From Streptomyces sp. NBC_00178 (GTDB lineage Bacteria > Actinomycetota > Actinomycetes > Streptomycetales > Streptomycetaceae): 64,000 bases of DNA. The stretch is taken from the NCBI RefSeq assembly GCF_036206005.1, contig NZ_CP108143.1, forward strand, positions 5,733,501 to 5,797,500, in the 5' to 3' direction. The notes below the pieces were generated by a model. The model was given only the letters and a program-made list of their open reading frames with translations. It did no database searches and was not told where the DNA came from. Both the position numbers and the translations under genes were made by a program. This document shows positions 1 to 8,039 of the stretch, piece after piece; the stretch's first letter is position 1; every line of letters begins with the position of its first letter.

Positions 1-411
1 GGGGGCGATCCACACCCCGGGTGCCGCCGTGCCGAAGCCGAGGTGGCCGAGGCGGGAGCGCAACAGGTGCCTCTTGTGGCGCTCGGCCTCCGGCACGGAG
101 AAGACGGCGAGCACCCAGCCGTCCCCGGTGACCGGGACGGGGCGCCGGTAGATCCGCCGGTCGCCGTCGTCCAGCAGCTGCCGCGCGTCCGCCGACAGGG
201 CGTAGCCCGCCGCGCCTTCCGCCGTGCGGGCGGGGACCAGCAGTCCGCGGCGCTTGAGCCGCGAGACGGAGGAGCGCACCGCCGGGGCGTCGACGCCGAC
301 GGCGTGCAGGAGCCGGATCAGCTCGGACACCGGCAGCGGGGCGTCACCCGGCAGTCGGCCGTAGGCGCCGTACAGGGTGACGATCAGGGAACGGGGGGTG
401 TGCTCGGCCAC
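1..411 (-). CDS. PaaX-family transcriptional regulator (N-terminal part)
   Basis: The first 137 residues of a PaaX-type regulator are present; the gene runs off the left edge, so the C-terminal ligand-binding part is missing. The product begins MAEHTPRSLIVTLYGAYGR, and a winged-helix segment with the phrase AVRSSVSRLKRRGLL (about residues 44-58) is typical of PaaX. PaaX proteins repress phenylacetate or other aryl-CoA pathways and are released by the CoA thioester. The GTG start at 411 lies 4 nt after the stop of the upstream aryl-CoA ligase and its ribosome site is inside that gene, so the two are cotranscribed. This suggests the regulator senses the ligase product; that is inference. Confidence 0.8.
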   Translation of the reverse strand, partial: MAEHTPRSLIVTLYGAYGRLPGDAPLPVSELIRLLHAVGVDAPAVRSSVSRLKRRGLLVPARTAEGAAGYALSADARQLLDDGDRRIYRRPVPVTGDGWVLAVFSVPEAERHKRHLLRSRLGHLGFGTAAPGVWIAP

Positions 412-415
412 CCGC

Positions 416-2035
416 TCACTCTAGAACGGCGTCGCCGCGCAGCCGGAACCGCTGCAGCTTTCCGGTGGGGGTCCTCGGCAGGGCGGGCAGGAACTCGATG
501 GCGCGGGGGCACTTGTGCGGGGCCAGTTCGGCCTTCATGTGCGCGCGCAGGGCGTCGGCGTCCAGCAGGGCCCCGTCGCGCAGCACGACGTACGCCGCGA
601 CGATCTGGCCGCGCAACTCGTCCGCACGGCCCACGACCGCGGCCTCGGCCACGTCGGGGTGGCGCAGGAGAGCCTCCTCGACCTCCGGGCCCGCGATGTT
701 GTACCCGGCCGAGATGATCATGTCGTCCGCCCTGGCGACGTACCTGAAGTAGCCGTCCGGTTCGCGGACGTAGGTGTCGCCGGTGATGTTCCAGCCGTGG
801 CGGACGTACACCCGCTGGCGTTCGTCCGCGAGGTACCGGCAGCCGACCGGACCGCGCACGGCGAGCAGTCCGGGTTCGCCGTCGGGCAGTTCCTCGCCGT
901 CCTCGCCGACCACGCGCGCCTGCCAGCCGGGCACGGGGACGCCCGTGGTGCCCGGCCGGATCGCCCCGTCGGCCGCCGAGATGAAGATGTGCAGCAGCTC
1001 GGTGGCACCGATGCCGTTGATGATGCGCAGTCCCGTGCGCTCGTACCAGGCGCTCCAGGTCGCGGCGGGGAGGTTCTCCCCGGCCGAGACGCAGCGCCGC
1101 AGCGCGGACAGGTCGTGGCCGTCGAGCGCGTCCAGCATCACGCGGTACGCGGTCGGGGCCGTGAAGAGGATGGACACCCGGTGGGCGGCGAGCGCGGGCA
1201 GCAGCTGTTTGGGGCCCGCCTGTTCGAGCAGCAGCGCCGACGCGCCGGCCCGCAGCGGGAAGATCACCAGTCCGCCGAGCCCGAAGGTGAAGCCGAGCGG
1301 CGGGCTGCCGGTGAACACGTCGTCGGGGCCGGGCCGCAGGACGTGGCGGGCGAAGGTGTCGGCGACGGCCAGCACGTCGCGGTGCACGTGCATGCAGCCC
1401 TTGGGCCGCCCGGTGGTGCCGGAGGTGAAGGCGATGAGGGCGACGTCGTCGGCGGCGGTGTCCACCGCCCGGTAGGGACCCGGCCGGGCGTCCATGAGCC
1501 GGGCGAGGTCGTCGGCGGAGCCGCCGCCGTACGTCGTGACGCGCAGACCGGGCACCCCGGCGCCCGCCAGGTCCTCCACCGACCTGACGTCGCACAGCGC
1601 GTGCCCGACGCGGGCGATCGAACAGATCGTGGCGAGCTCCGACGCCCGCTGCTGGGCCAGCACCGTGACGGCGACCGCTCCGGCCTTCATCACGGCGAGC
1701 CAGCAGGCCGCCAGCCAAGGGGTGGTGGGGCCGCGCAGCAGTACGCGGTTGCCGGGGACGACACCCAGGTCGTGGGTCAGCACCTGGGCGATCCGGTCCA
1801 CCCGGTCCAGCAGCTCTCCGTAACTCCACGAGGCGCCGTCCGCGGTCCGGAAGGCCGGGCGGTCGGGGCCGAGGCGCCGCACGGTGCGGTCGAGCAGCTC
1901 GTGACCGCAGTTCAGGCGGTCCGGATAGTCCAGCCCGGGAAGGTCGAAGACCAGCTCGGGCCATTGCCCGGCGGGTGGGAGATGGTCGCGCGCGAAGGTG
2001 TCGGTGTGCGCGCTCGCGGTACCTGACGGCTTCAT
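416..2035 (-). CDS. AMP-dependent aryl/acyl-CoA ligase (benzoate/2-aminobenzoate-CoA ligase type)
   Basis: A 539-residue ANL-superfamily ligase that should activate a carboxylic acid through an acyl-adenylate to its CoA thioester in the cytoplasm. The P-loop TSGTTGRPKG is near residue 205, an aromatic-ligase style GATE segment is near 345, the hinge/TGD region (ITGDTY) near 420, and the C-terminal catalytic lysine in PTGKLQRF near 527. The length is normal. Overall wording, such as the N-terminal LPPAGQWPEL and DYPDRLNCGHELLD, resembles the benzoate/2-aminobenzoate-CoA ligase branch rather than fatty-acyl ligases. It is divergent from an acyl-CoA dehydrogenase and followed by a PaaX regulator, which fits catabolism of an aromatic acid. 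The exact substrate cannot be read. Confidence 0.85.
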   Translation of the reverse strand: MKPSGTASAHTDTFARDHLPPAGQWPELVFDLPGLDYPDRLNCGHELLDRTVRRLGPDRPAFRTADGASWSYGELLDRVDRIAQVLTHDLGVVPGNRVLLRGPTTPWLAACWLAVMKAGAVAVTVLAQQRASELATICSIARVGHALCDVRSVEDLAGAGVPGLRVTTYGGGSADDLARLMDARPGPYRAVDTAADDVALIAFTSGTTGRPKGCMHVHRDVLAVADTFARHVLRPGPDDVFTGSPPLGFTFGLGGLVIFPLRAGASALLLEQAGPKQLLPALAAHRVSILFTAPTAYRVMLDALDGHDLSALRRCVSAGENLPAATWSAWYERTGLRIINGIGATELLHIFISAADGAIRPGTTGVPVPGWQARVVGEDGEELPDGEPGLLAVRGPVGCRYLADERQRVYVRHGWNITGDTYVREPDGYFRYVARADDMIISAGYNIAGPEVEEALLRHPDVAEAAVVGRADELRGQIVAAYVVLRDGALLDADALRAHMKAELAPHKCPRAIEFLPALPRTPTGKLQRFRLRGDAVLE

Positions 2036-2062
2036 GAAGCATCGCCCCCTTGTCGCCCTTGG

Positions 2063-2090
2063 AGCGTATCGTTTGGGTGACGGTAGTCAA
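2063..2090 (-). promoter_or_regulatory. Putative sigma70-type promoter for the aryl-CoA ligase
   Basis: On the minus strand a TTGACT -35 (2090-2085) and a TACGCT -10 (2068-2063) are separated by 16 nt. The ligase start is at 2035, giving a leader of roughly 20 nt. The position in the divergent gap with the acyl-CoA dehydrogenase would also suit a PaaX operator. Inferred from consensus only. Confidence 0.4.
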
Positions 2091-2128
2091 CGGTCCGCGA
2101 TAAGTCGTGACAAGAGAGGCGCCGAAAT

Positions 2129-3262
2129 ATGACGGCATTCTCCCTCGATCCCGGTCGAGCCGCCTGGTGCGACGAGCTGTACACCCTTGCCCGGGAACAG
2201 CTGAGACCCCTCGCCGAAAAGGGCGAGCCGGGTCATGTGAACCGTCCGCTCGTCGCGGCACTCGGCGGCCTCGGGCTCCTGGACCGGCTCCTCGGCTCCG
2301 GCGCCCTCGACCTCTGCCTCATGCGCGAGTCCCTCGCCCGCGGCTGCACCGAGGCCGAGACCGCCCTGGCCCTCCAGGGGCTCGGCTCCGGCCCGGTCCG
2401 GCGGGCGGGCACCCCCGCCCAGCGGGCGCGCTGGCTCCCCGAGGTGAGCGCCGGCCGCGCCGTGGCCGCGTTCGCGCTGAGCGAGCCGGGCGCCGGCTCG
2501 GACGCGGCGGCACTCGCCCTGGAGGCCCGGCCCGCACCCGGCGGGGAGGGATGGCGGCTCACCGGGGAGAAGTGCTGGATCTCCAACGCCCCCGAGGCCG
2601 ACTTCTACACCGTCTTCGCCCGGACCGGTGAGGCCGCCGGAGCCCGCGGGGTCACCGCTTTCCTCGTCCCCGCCGATCGCCCCGGACTCACCGGCCAGGC
2701 CCTCGACATGCTCTCCCCGCACCCGATCGGTTCGCTGGACTTCGACGGCGTACCCGTGGGCGACGACGACGTGCTCGGAGAACCCGGCCGCGGATTCCGG
2801 GTCGCCATGGACACCCTGAACCTCTTCAGGCCGAGCGTCGGGGCGTTCGCCGTCGGCATGGCCCGCGCCGCCCTCGACGCCACCCTGGAACACACGGCGG
2901 ACCGCGAGGCCTTCGGCGCACCGCTCAAGGACCTGCAAGCCGTCTCGCACCAGGTGGCCGAGATGGCCACGCGCACCGAGGCGGCCCGGCTCCTGGTGTA
3001 CGCGGCAGCAGCCGCGCACGACGCCGGGGAGTCCGGCGTCCCCATGCGCGCGGCCATGGCCAAGCTGTTCGCCACCGAGACCGCGCAGTACGTCGTCGAC
3101 ACGGCGGTCCAGCTGCACGGGGCGAAGGCGCTGCGACGGGGCCACCTGCTCGAACACCTCTACCGCGAGGTCCGCGCGCCCCGGATCTACGAAGGCGCCA
3201 CCGAGGTACAGCGCACCATCATCGCCAAGGAGCTGTACGCGACCCAGGAGGCGCCCGCATGA
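2129..3262 (+). CDS. Acyl-CoA dehydrogenase family protein
   Basis: A 377-residue flavoprotein of the acyl-CoA dehydrogenase family, which would introduce a double bond alpha,beta to an acyl-CoA thioester. The FAD-binding middle domain phrase AFALSEPGAGSDAAALA is near residue 113, followed by GEKCWISNAP near 150. The C-terminal helical domain carries DREAFGAPLKDLQAVSHQVAEM and the terminal signature APRIYEGATEVQRTIIA. Length is typical. It starts at ATG 2129 and overlaps the downstream RidA gene by 4 nt (ATGA). Divergent arrangement with the aryl-CoA ligase and PaaX suggests one catabolic unit; the acyl substrate is unknown. Confidence 0.9.
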   Translation: MTAFSLDPGRAAWCDELYTLAREQLRPLAEKGEPGHVNRPLVAALGGLGLLDRLLGSGALDLCLMRESLARGCTEAETALALQGLGSGPVRRAGTPAQRARWLPEVSAGRAVAAFALSEPGAGSDAAALALEARPAPGGEGWRLTGEKCWISNAPEADFYTVFARTGEAAGARGVTAFLVPADRPGLTGQALDMLSPHPIGSLDFDGVPVGDDDVLGEPGRGFRVAMDTLNLFRPSVGAFAVGMARAALDATLEHTADREAFGAPLKDLQAVSHQVAEMATRTEAARLLVYAAAAAHDAGESGVPMRAAMAKLFATETAQYVVDTAVQLHGAKALRRGHLLEHLYREVRAPRIYEGATEVQRTIIAKELYATQEAPA

Positions 3263-3660
3263 ATCCCCTCAGCCGGATCAACCCGGCCGAACTCTCCCCG
3301 CCCACCGGCTTCTCGCACGCCGTCACCGCCACCGGAGGGCGGCTCGTCTTCCTGGCGGGCCAGACCGCCCTGGACGGCGACGGGAAGGTCGTCGGCACCA
3401 CCCTGCCCGCGCAGTTCGAGACGGCACTGGGCAACCTCCTCACCGCCCTGCGTGCCGCCGGCGGCTCCCCGGCAGCCCTGGCCCGCGTCACCGTGTACGC
3501 CACCGACGTCGGCGACTACCGCGCCCACGCCCCCGAACTCGGCCGGATCTGGCGGAAGCTGGCGGGGCGCGACTACCCGGCCATGGCGGTCATCGGGGTG
3601 GCCAGGCTGTGGGACGAGCAGGCCATGGTCGAGCTGGACGGCATCGCCGTGCTGGACTGA
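3259..3660 (+). CDS. RidA/YjgF/YER057c-family protein
   Basis: A 133-residue single-domain Rid protein. Members hydrolyse reactive enamine/imine intermediates or, in pathway-specific subgroups, act on catabolic intermediates. Family landmarks include LVFLAGQTALDGDGKVVG (about 32-49), the helix ALGNLLTALRAAGGS, and the VTVYATDVGDYRAHAPEL segment. The RidA Arg of archetypal members (R105 in E. coli) is not obvious here: the region reads AMAVIGVARLWDEQAMVELDG, so the Arg sits in VARLW. The start overlaps the acyl-CoA dehydrogenase stop (ATGA), indicating translational coupling and a dedicated role in that pathway. Confidence 0.85.
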   Translation: MNPLSRINPAELSPPTGFSHAVTATGGRLVFLAGQTALDGDGKVVGTTLPAQFETALGNLLTALRAAGGSPAALARVTVYATDVGDYRAHAPELGRIWRKLAGRDYPAMAVIGVARLWDEQAMVELDGIAVLD

Positions 3661-3814
3661 CCGGGTGAGGCGGGTCCGGCGGCGGCGAGCCGGCCGGGCG
3701 CGCGCCCGGGGCGGAGGACGTCCGGCGGTTGCCGCGGGCCGTCCGGGTAGCGGCGCCACGCCTCCGGGGCGAGCCTGGAGGCGTACGGATACCCGCCACC
3801 CCCGGAGGTCCGGT

Positions 3815-4258
3815 GTGACCGGCGAACAGCCCCCGCCCCCCGCCGCCAGGTCGTACGACGGCGACGGCATCGTCGTGAGCTACGACGCGCACCGGTGCCT
3901 GCACGCGGCCGAATGCGTCCAGGGCCTCCCGTCCGTCTTCGACGTCGCCCGCAGGCCCTGGATCATGCCAGGGGCGGCACCGGCCGACGAGGTCGCGGAC
4001 GTCGTCCGGCGCTGCCCGAGCGGGGCGCTGCGCTATCACCGCACCGACGGCATGCCCGACGAGGTACCCGACGCTCCCACCCGGGTCGCGCTGCACGCCG
4101 ACGGGGTGATCCACGTGCGCGGCGACCTGGAGGTCGCGACACCCGGCGGGCCCCTCCGGGAGACCCGCGTGATGCTGTGCGGCTGCGGCAGGACGGGGCG
4201 CACACCGTTCTGCGACCACAGCGGGACGTGCGCGGACCACGGCCGCGCCGCCGCATAA
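3815..4258 (+). CDS. YjdI-like 4Fe-4S mono-cluster domain fused to CDGSH-type iron-sulfur domain
   Basis: A 147-residue protein with two iron-sulfur modules. The N-terminal half (about 15-75) has YDAHRCLHAAECVQGLPSVF and then VVRRCPSGALRYHR, the pattern of YjdI-type cluster proteins. The C-terminal half ends in VMLCGCGRTGRTPFCDHSG, a CDGSH-like zinc-finger motif with C-x-C and FCD. The order after CD is HSG where the usual CDGSH motif has GSH, so the usual ligand His is displaced. The GTG start at 3815 is preceded by GGAGG at 3804-3808. It probably stores or transfers clusters or electrons in the cytoplasm; its partner is unknown. Confidence 0.8.
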   Translation: MTGEQPPPPAARSYDGDGIVVSYDAHRCLHAAECVQGLPSVFDVARRPWIMPGAAPADEVADVVRRCPSGALRYHRTDGMPDEVPDAPTRVALHADGVIHVRGDLEVATPGGPLRETRVMLCGCGRTGRTPFCDHSGTCADHGRAAA

Positions 4259-4371
4259 CGGCGGTCCGCACCCCGCGCGGCGCGCCGGACGGGTGAACGG
4301 AGCCGGGGGATATATCTGTATTCGGTGTCCTTTGTTCAGCGTGTGCCCCTTGAAGCTCCGGTTCCTCACCC

Positions 4372-7269
4372 GTGATCGCGCTCATCGTCTGCCACTTCGC
4401 GCTCGCCGCCCTCGCGAGCCCGCTCGTGCGCCGGACGGGCAGACGCGCCTTCCTCGTGCTCGCACTGCCGCCCGCCGCCACCACCGTGTGGGCGGCGACC
4501 GAATGGAGTGACGCCGCCGGCGGGGGAGCGGTGACCTGGAGCTGGGAGTGGATCCCGGCCTACGACGTCTCCCTGGCGCTGCGCCTCGACGCCCTCGCCG
4601 AACTGATGGTGCTGCTGGCCGCCGGCATCGGCACACTCGTCCTGCTCTACTGCGCGGCCTACTTCACCGACGACTCACCCCGGCTCGCCTCCTTCGCCGG
4701 GAACCTGCTCGCGTTCACCGGAGCGATGCTCGCCCTCGTGCTCGCCGACGACCTGATCACCCTCTACGTGTTCTGGGAACTGACCACGGTCTTCTCCTAC
4801 CTGCTGATCGGCCACGGCAGCGAACGCAAGCAGAACCGCAGGTCCGCCCTCCAGGCGCTCACCGTCACCACACTCGGCGGACTGGCCATGCTGGTCGGCT
4901 TCCTGATCATCGGCCAGGAGGCCGGCACCTACCGCGTCTCCGCGATCGTCGCCGACCCGCCCGACACCACCCTCGCCGTGTCCGTCGCGATCGCCCTCGT
5001 GCTGTGCGGCGCCCTCTCGAAGTCCGCCGTCTGGCCGTTCAGCCTCTGGCTGCCGAACGCCATGGCCGCGCCCACCCCGGTCAGCGCCTACCTGCACGCC
5101 GCGGCCATGGTGAAGGCCGGCATCTACCTCGTGGCACGTCTCGCCCCCGGCTTCGCCGACGTCCCGCTCTGGCGGCCCGTGGTCCTCGTGCTGGGCGGGG
5201 CGACCATGCTGCTCGGCGGATGGCGGGCGCTGCGCCTGCACGACCTGAAGATCGTGCTCGCCTACGGCACGGTCAGCCAGCTCGGCTTCCTCGTCCTGCT
5301 CGCCGGGGCGGGCAACCGCGACGCCGCGCTCGCGGCCGGCGCCATGATCCTGGCCCACGCCCTCTTCAAGGCCGCGCTGTTCCTCGTCACCGGCATCGTC
5401 GACCACGCCGCCGGCACCCGGGACCTGCGCAGGCTCTCCGGCCTCGGGCGCTCGATGCCGCTGGTGTGCGCGACGGCCGTCCTCGCCGCCGCGTCCATGG
5501 CCGCCCTCCCGCCGTTCCTCGGATTCGCCGCCAAGGAGGCCGCCTTCGACGCCCTGCTGCGCGGCGACACCCTCGACCGCTGGATGCTGGCGGTCACCGT
5601 CGCCGGCTCCGCGCTGACCGTCGCCTACACACTGCGCTTCGTCTGGGGCGCCTTCGCCCGCAAGCCCGGCGTCGCCGACACACCCGTACACCGGGCCGGA
5701 GCCGCCTTCCTCGCCCCGCCCGCCCTGCTCGCCGTCGCCTGCCTGGTGCTCGGCCCCGGCGCCGGCTGGACCGACCCGCTGCTCAGCGCGTACGCCGACG
5801 CCTTCCCGGCCCCCGCCCACCCCTACCACCTGGCGCTCTGGCACGGCTTCGGGACCGTCCTGCTCCTGTCGGCGGTGGCCTGGGCGGCGGGCGCCGTCCT
5901 CTTCGCGGGACGCACCACCGTCAACCGGATCTCCCGGCGCGTCGCCTGGCCCACCGCCGACAGCGTCTTCGGCCACCTCCTGCTCGGCCTCGAACGCCTC
6001 GCCCTCCAGGTCACCGGGTTCGTCCAGCGCGGCTCGCTCTCCGTCTACCTCGCCACCACCCTGCTCGTGATGCTGGCCGGGCAGCTGGCGGTCCTCTTCA
6101 CCGACCGGCCCTGGGACGACGCGGTCGCGCCCCGGGCCTGGGACAGTCCGCTCCAGGCCGCCATGGCCGCGCTGACCTGTGCGGCCGCCCTGTGCTGTCT
6201 CACCGTCAGCCGCCGTATGAAAGCCGTGGTGCTGGCCGGGCTCACCGGTTACGGGGCGGCGCTGCTCTTCGTCGTGCAGGGGGCGCCCGACCTGGCACTT
6301 ACCCAGTTCTGCGTCGAGACCGTGTCGATGATCGTGTTCGTGCTCGTCCTGCGCCGGATGCCCGTGCACTTCCAGGAGTCCGTCAGCCCCTGGCGACGGG
6401 CGGTGCGCGTCCCCGTGGCCCTGGGGGCCGCGGCGACGCTGGGTGTCTCCCTGTGGGTGGTGGCCTCCGCCCGCGTCGCGCCCCCGGCGGGCGCGGCGAT
6501 GGTCGAGGAGACCGCCCACCACGGCCTCAAGGACGTCGTGGCCACGATCCTGGTCGACCTGCGGGCCTGGGACACGATGGGGGAGTCCGCAGTGCTGGCC
6601 GCCGCCGCCATCGGCGTGACCAGCCTGATCTATCTGCACCGGCGCGGTGAGACCTCCATGAGCCGGGAGGAACTGCGCGGGGACACAGCCTGGTCGCTCC
6701 ACACCACCCCGCTCGCCGGCCTTCCCCAGGGGGACGACACGGCCCCCGAACGCGGCTGGCTGGCCGCCGGGGACACGCTCGCGCCCGAACACCGCTCCGT
6801 CGTCTTCGAGGTGGTGGCCCGGCTGCTCTTCCATCCGATCCTGGTGCTCTCGCTGTACCTGCTGTTCTGCGCCGAGAACATGCCGGGCGGCGGATTCGTC
6901 GGCGGGCTCGTCGCGGGGCTCGCCCTGATCACCCGCTACCTGGCCGGGGGCCGCTTCGAACTCGCGGAGGCGGCGCCGCTCCAGCCGGGACTGTTCACCG
7001 GACTCGGCCTGTTCCTCTCGACCGGGGTCGCCCTGTGCGGTCTCGTCGACGGCACGGTGTTCCACGCCTTCGTGTATCACGGCCACCTGCCGGTCCTCGG
7101 CGACTACCACATCGGCACGCAGGTCGTCTTCGACTGCGGTGTCTACCTCCTGGTCCTCGGCGTGGTCCTGGACATCGTGCGCGCCCTGGGTGCCAAGGTC
7201 GACCGCCAGATCGAGCGGGCCGCGGGCGCGCTCGCGCCGGACACCGGGACGGGGGGCACGGGCCGATGA
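4372..7269 (+). CDS. mrpA: Mrp cation/proton antiporter subunit A with fused subunit B (MrpA/MnhA)
   Basis: A 965-residue membrane protein and first gene of the Mrp operon. The N-terminal two-thirds is NuoL/MrpA-like, with about twenty hydrophobic segments. Conserved stretches include FWELTTVFSYLLIGH (about 128-142), the proton-channel helix ALSKSAVWPFSLWLPNAMAA (about 215-234) and PTPVSAYLHAAAMVKAGIYL (about 236-255). The C-terminal 150 residues, with PILVLSLYLLFCAENMPGGG and the following glycine-rich GFVGGLVAGLALITRYLAGG, correspond to MrpB, a fusion usual in many bacteria. The complex exchanges Na+ (or other monovalent cations) for protons at the plasma membrane and supports pH and salt homeostasis. 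The GTG start at 4372 has a weak upstream site. The stop overlaps mrpC. Confidence 0.93.
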   Translation: MIALIVCHFALAALASPLVRRTGRRAFLVLALPPAATTVWAATEWSDAAGGGAVTWSWEWIPAYDVSLALRLDALAELMVLLAAGIGTLVLLYCAAYFTDDSPRLASFAGNLLAFTGAMLALVLADDLITLYVFWELTTVFSYLLIGHGSERKQNRRSALQALTVTTLGGLAMLVGFLIIGQEAGTYRVSAIVADPPDTTLAVSVAIALVLCGALSKSAVWPFSLWLPNAMAAPTPVSAYLHAAAMVKAGIYLVARLAPGFADVPLWRPVVLVLGGATMLLGGWRALRLHDLKIVLAYGTVSQLGFLVLLAGAGNRDAALAAGAMILAHALFKAALFLVTGIVDHAAGTRDLRRLSGLGRSMPLVCATAVLAAASMAALPPFLGFAAKEAAFDALLRGDTLDRWMLAVTVAGSALTVAYTLRFVWGAFARKPGVADTPVHRAGAAFLAPPALLAVACLVLGPGAGWTDPLLSAYADAFPAPAHPYHLALWHGFGTVLLLSAVAWAAGAVLFAGRTTVNRISRRVAWPTADSVFGHLLLGLERLALQVTGFVQRGSLSVYLATTLLVMLAGQLAVLFTDRPWDDAVAPRAWDSPLQAAMAALTCAAALCCLTVSRRMKAVVLAGLTGYGAALLFVVQGAPDLALTQFCVETVSMIVFVLVLRRMPVHFQESVSPWRRAVRVPVALGAAATLGVSLWVVASARVAPPAGAAMVEETAHHGLKDVVATILVDLRAWDTMGESAVLAAAAIGVTSLIYLHRRGETSMSREELRGDTAWSLHTTPLAGLPQGDDTAPERGWLAAGDTLAPEHRSVVFEVVARLLFHPILVLSLYLLFCAENMPGGGFVGGLVAGLALITRYLAGGRFELAEAAPLQPGLFTGLGLFLSTGVALCGLVDGTVFHAFVYHGHLPVLGDYHIGTQVVFDCGVYLLVLGVVLDIVRALGAKVDRQIERAAGALAPDTGTGGTGR

Positions 7270-8039
7270 CCGTCAGCGTCTCGCTGCTCCTCACCGCCGT
7301 CGTCCTGTGCGCGGTCGGCGGCGTCCTCATGCTCACCCGCCCGCTGACCCGCATCCTGCTCGGCGCGGTGATCGCGGGCAACGGCATCAACCTGCTGGTG
7401 CTCTCCGCGACCGGATCGGCGGGCGAGGCACCGCTGTTGTACGGGGTCGCGCTGCGCCGGGTCACCGACCCGCTGCCGCAGGCCATCGCCCTGACCGCCA
7501 TCGTCATCACCCTCGCGACCACCGCGTTCCTGCTGGCCATGGCGTACCGCAGCCACCAGCTGACGGGCACCGACGAGGTCCACGACGACCTGGAGGACCG
7601 GCGGATCGTGCTGCGCGCCGAGGTACGCGGCGAGTGGGCCGAGCTGCGCGACGAGTACCGGTCGGGGTCCGACCGCACACCGGAGGACCGCGCGCGCTAC
7701 CGCGAGGAGCGCGGCCGGCTCCGGGCCAGGCTCCGGGCCGACCGCGCCCTGCAGGCCAGGGGCCGCGACGCCACGGGTGATCTGTGGCACGACGTCGTGG
7801 GGGCCGACCCGGAGGACTACCACGACGCGGTGGCCCGGCCGGCGCGGCCCGCCGACACCGACCCGGGCGGCACCGCCCACGACACGGGGGCCGACCCGGG
7901 CTCCGAAGGCCCCGGTGCCTCCGGCCCGGGTCCCGAAGGCCCGGGTCCCGAAGGCCCCGGCCCCGAAGGCCCCGGCCCCGAAGGCCCGGGTCCCGACGGT
8001 CCCCATCCATCCGACCCCGACCGAGGAGCCGCCGGATGA
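7266..8039 (+). CDS. mrpC: Mrp antiporter subunit C (MrpC/MnhC) with long C-terminal tail
   Basis: A 257-residue protein. The first roughly 105 residues form the NuoK-like MrpC core with three membrane helices, including LLLTAVVLCAVGGVLMLTRP and RILLGAVIAGNGINLLVLSA; typical MrpC is about 110-150 residues. The remainder is a charged cytosolic extension, with coiled-coil-like EDRARYREERGRLRARLRAD (about 139-158), ending in a Gly-Pro-rich run of GPGPE repeats. The ATG start overlaps the mrpA stop (ATGA), and the stop overlaps mrpD. The tail is not explained by the antiporter fold. Confidence 0.92.
   Translation: MTVSVSLLLTAVVLCAVGGVLMLTRPLTRILLGAVIAGNGINLLVLSATGSAGEAPLLYGVALRRVTDPLPQAIALTAIVITLATTAFLLAMAYRSHQLTGTDEVHDDLEDRRIVLRAEVRGEWAELRDEYRSGSDRTPEDRARYREERGRLRARLRADRALQARGRDATGDLWHDVVGADPEDYHDAVARPARPADTDPGGTAHDTGADPGSEGPGASGPGPEGPGPEGPGPEGPGPEGPGPDGPHPSDPDRGAAG
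7908..7997 (+). repeat. 15-nt tandem repeat encoding GPGPE units in the MrpC tail
   Basis: Six consecutive 15-nt units start at 7908, 7923, 7938, 7953, 7968 and 7983. Two variants alternate in third positions: ggcccgggtcccgaa and ggccccggccccgaa. They encode GPGAS, four GPGPE and GPGPD. The number is divisible by three at any copy count, so expansion or contraction would keep the mrpC frame. Confidence 0.9.

Noticed and set aside
384..2261. Second long frame over the aryl-CoA ligase
   Set aside because: The overlapping 539-residue frame has the full ligase motifs; this one is Arg/Pro-rich shadow sequence.
7908..7997. Tandem repeat considered as a CRISPR array
   Set aside because: Units are 15 nt, adjacent, without spacers, and lie in frame inside mrpC.
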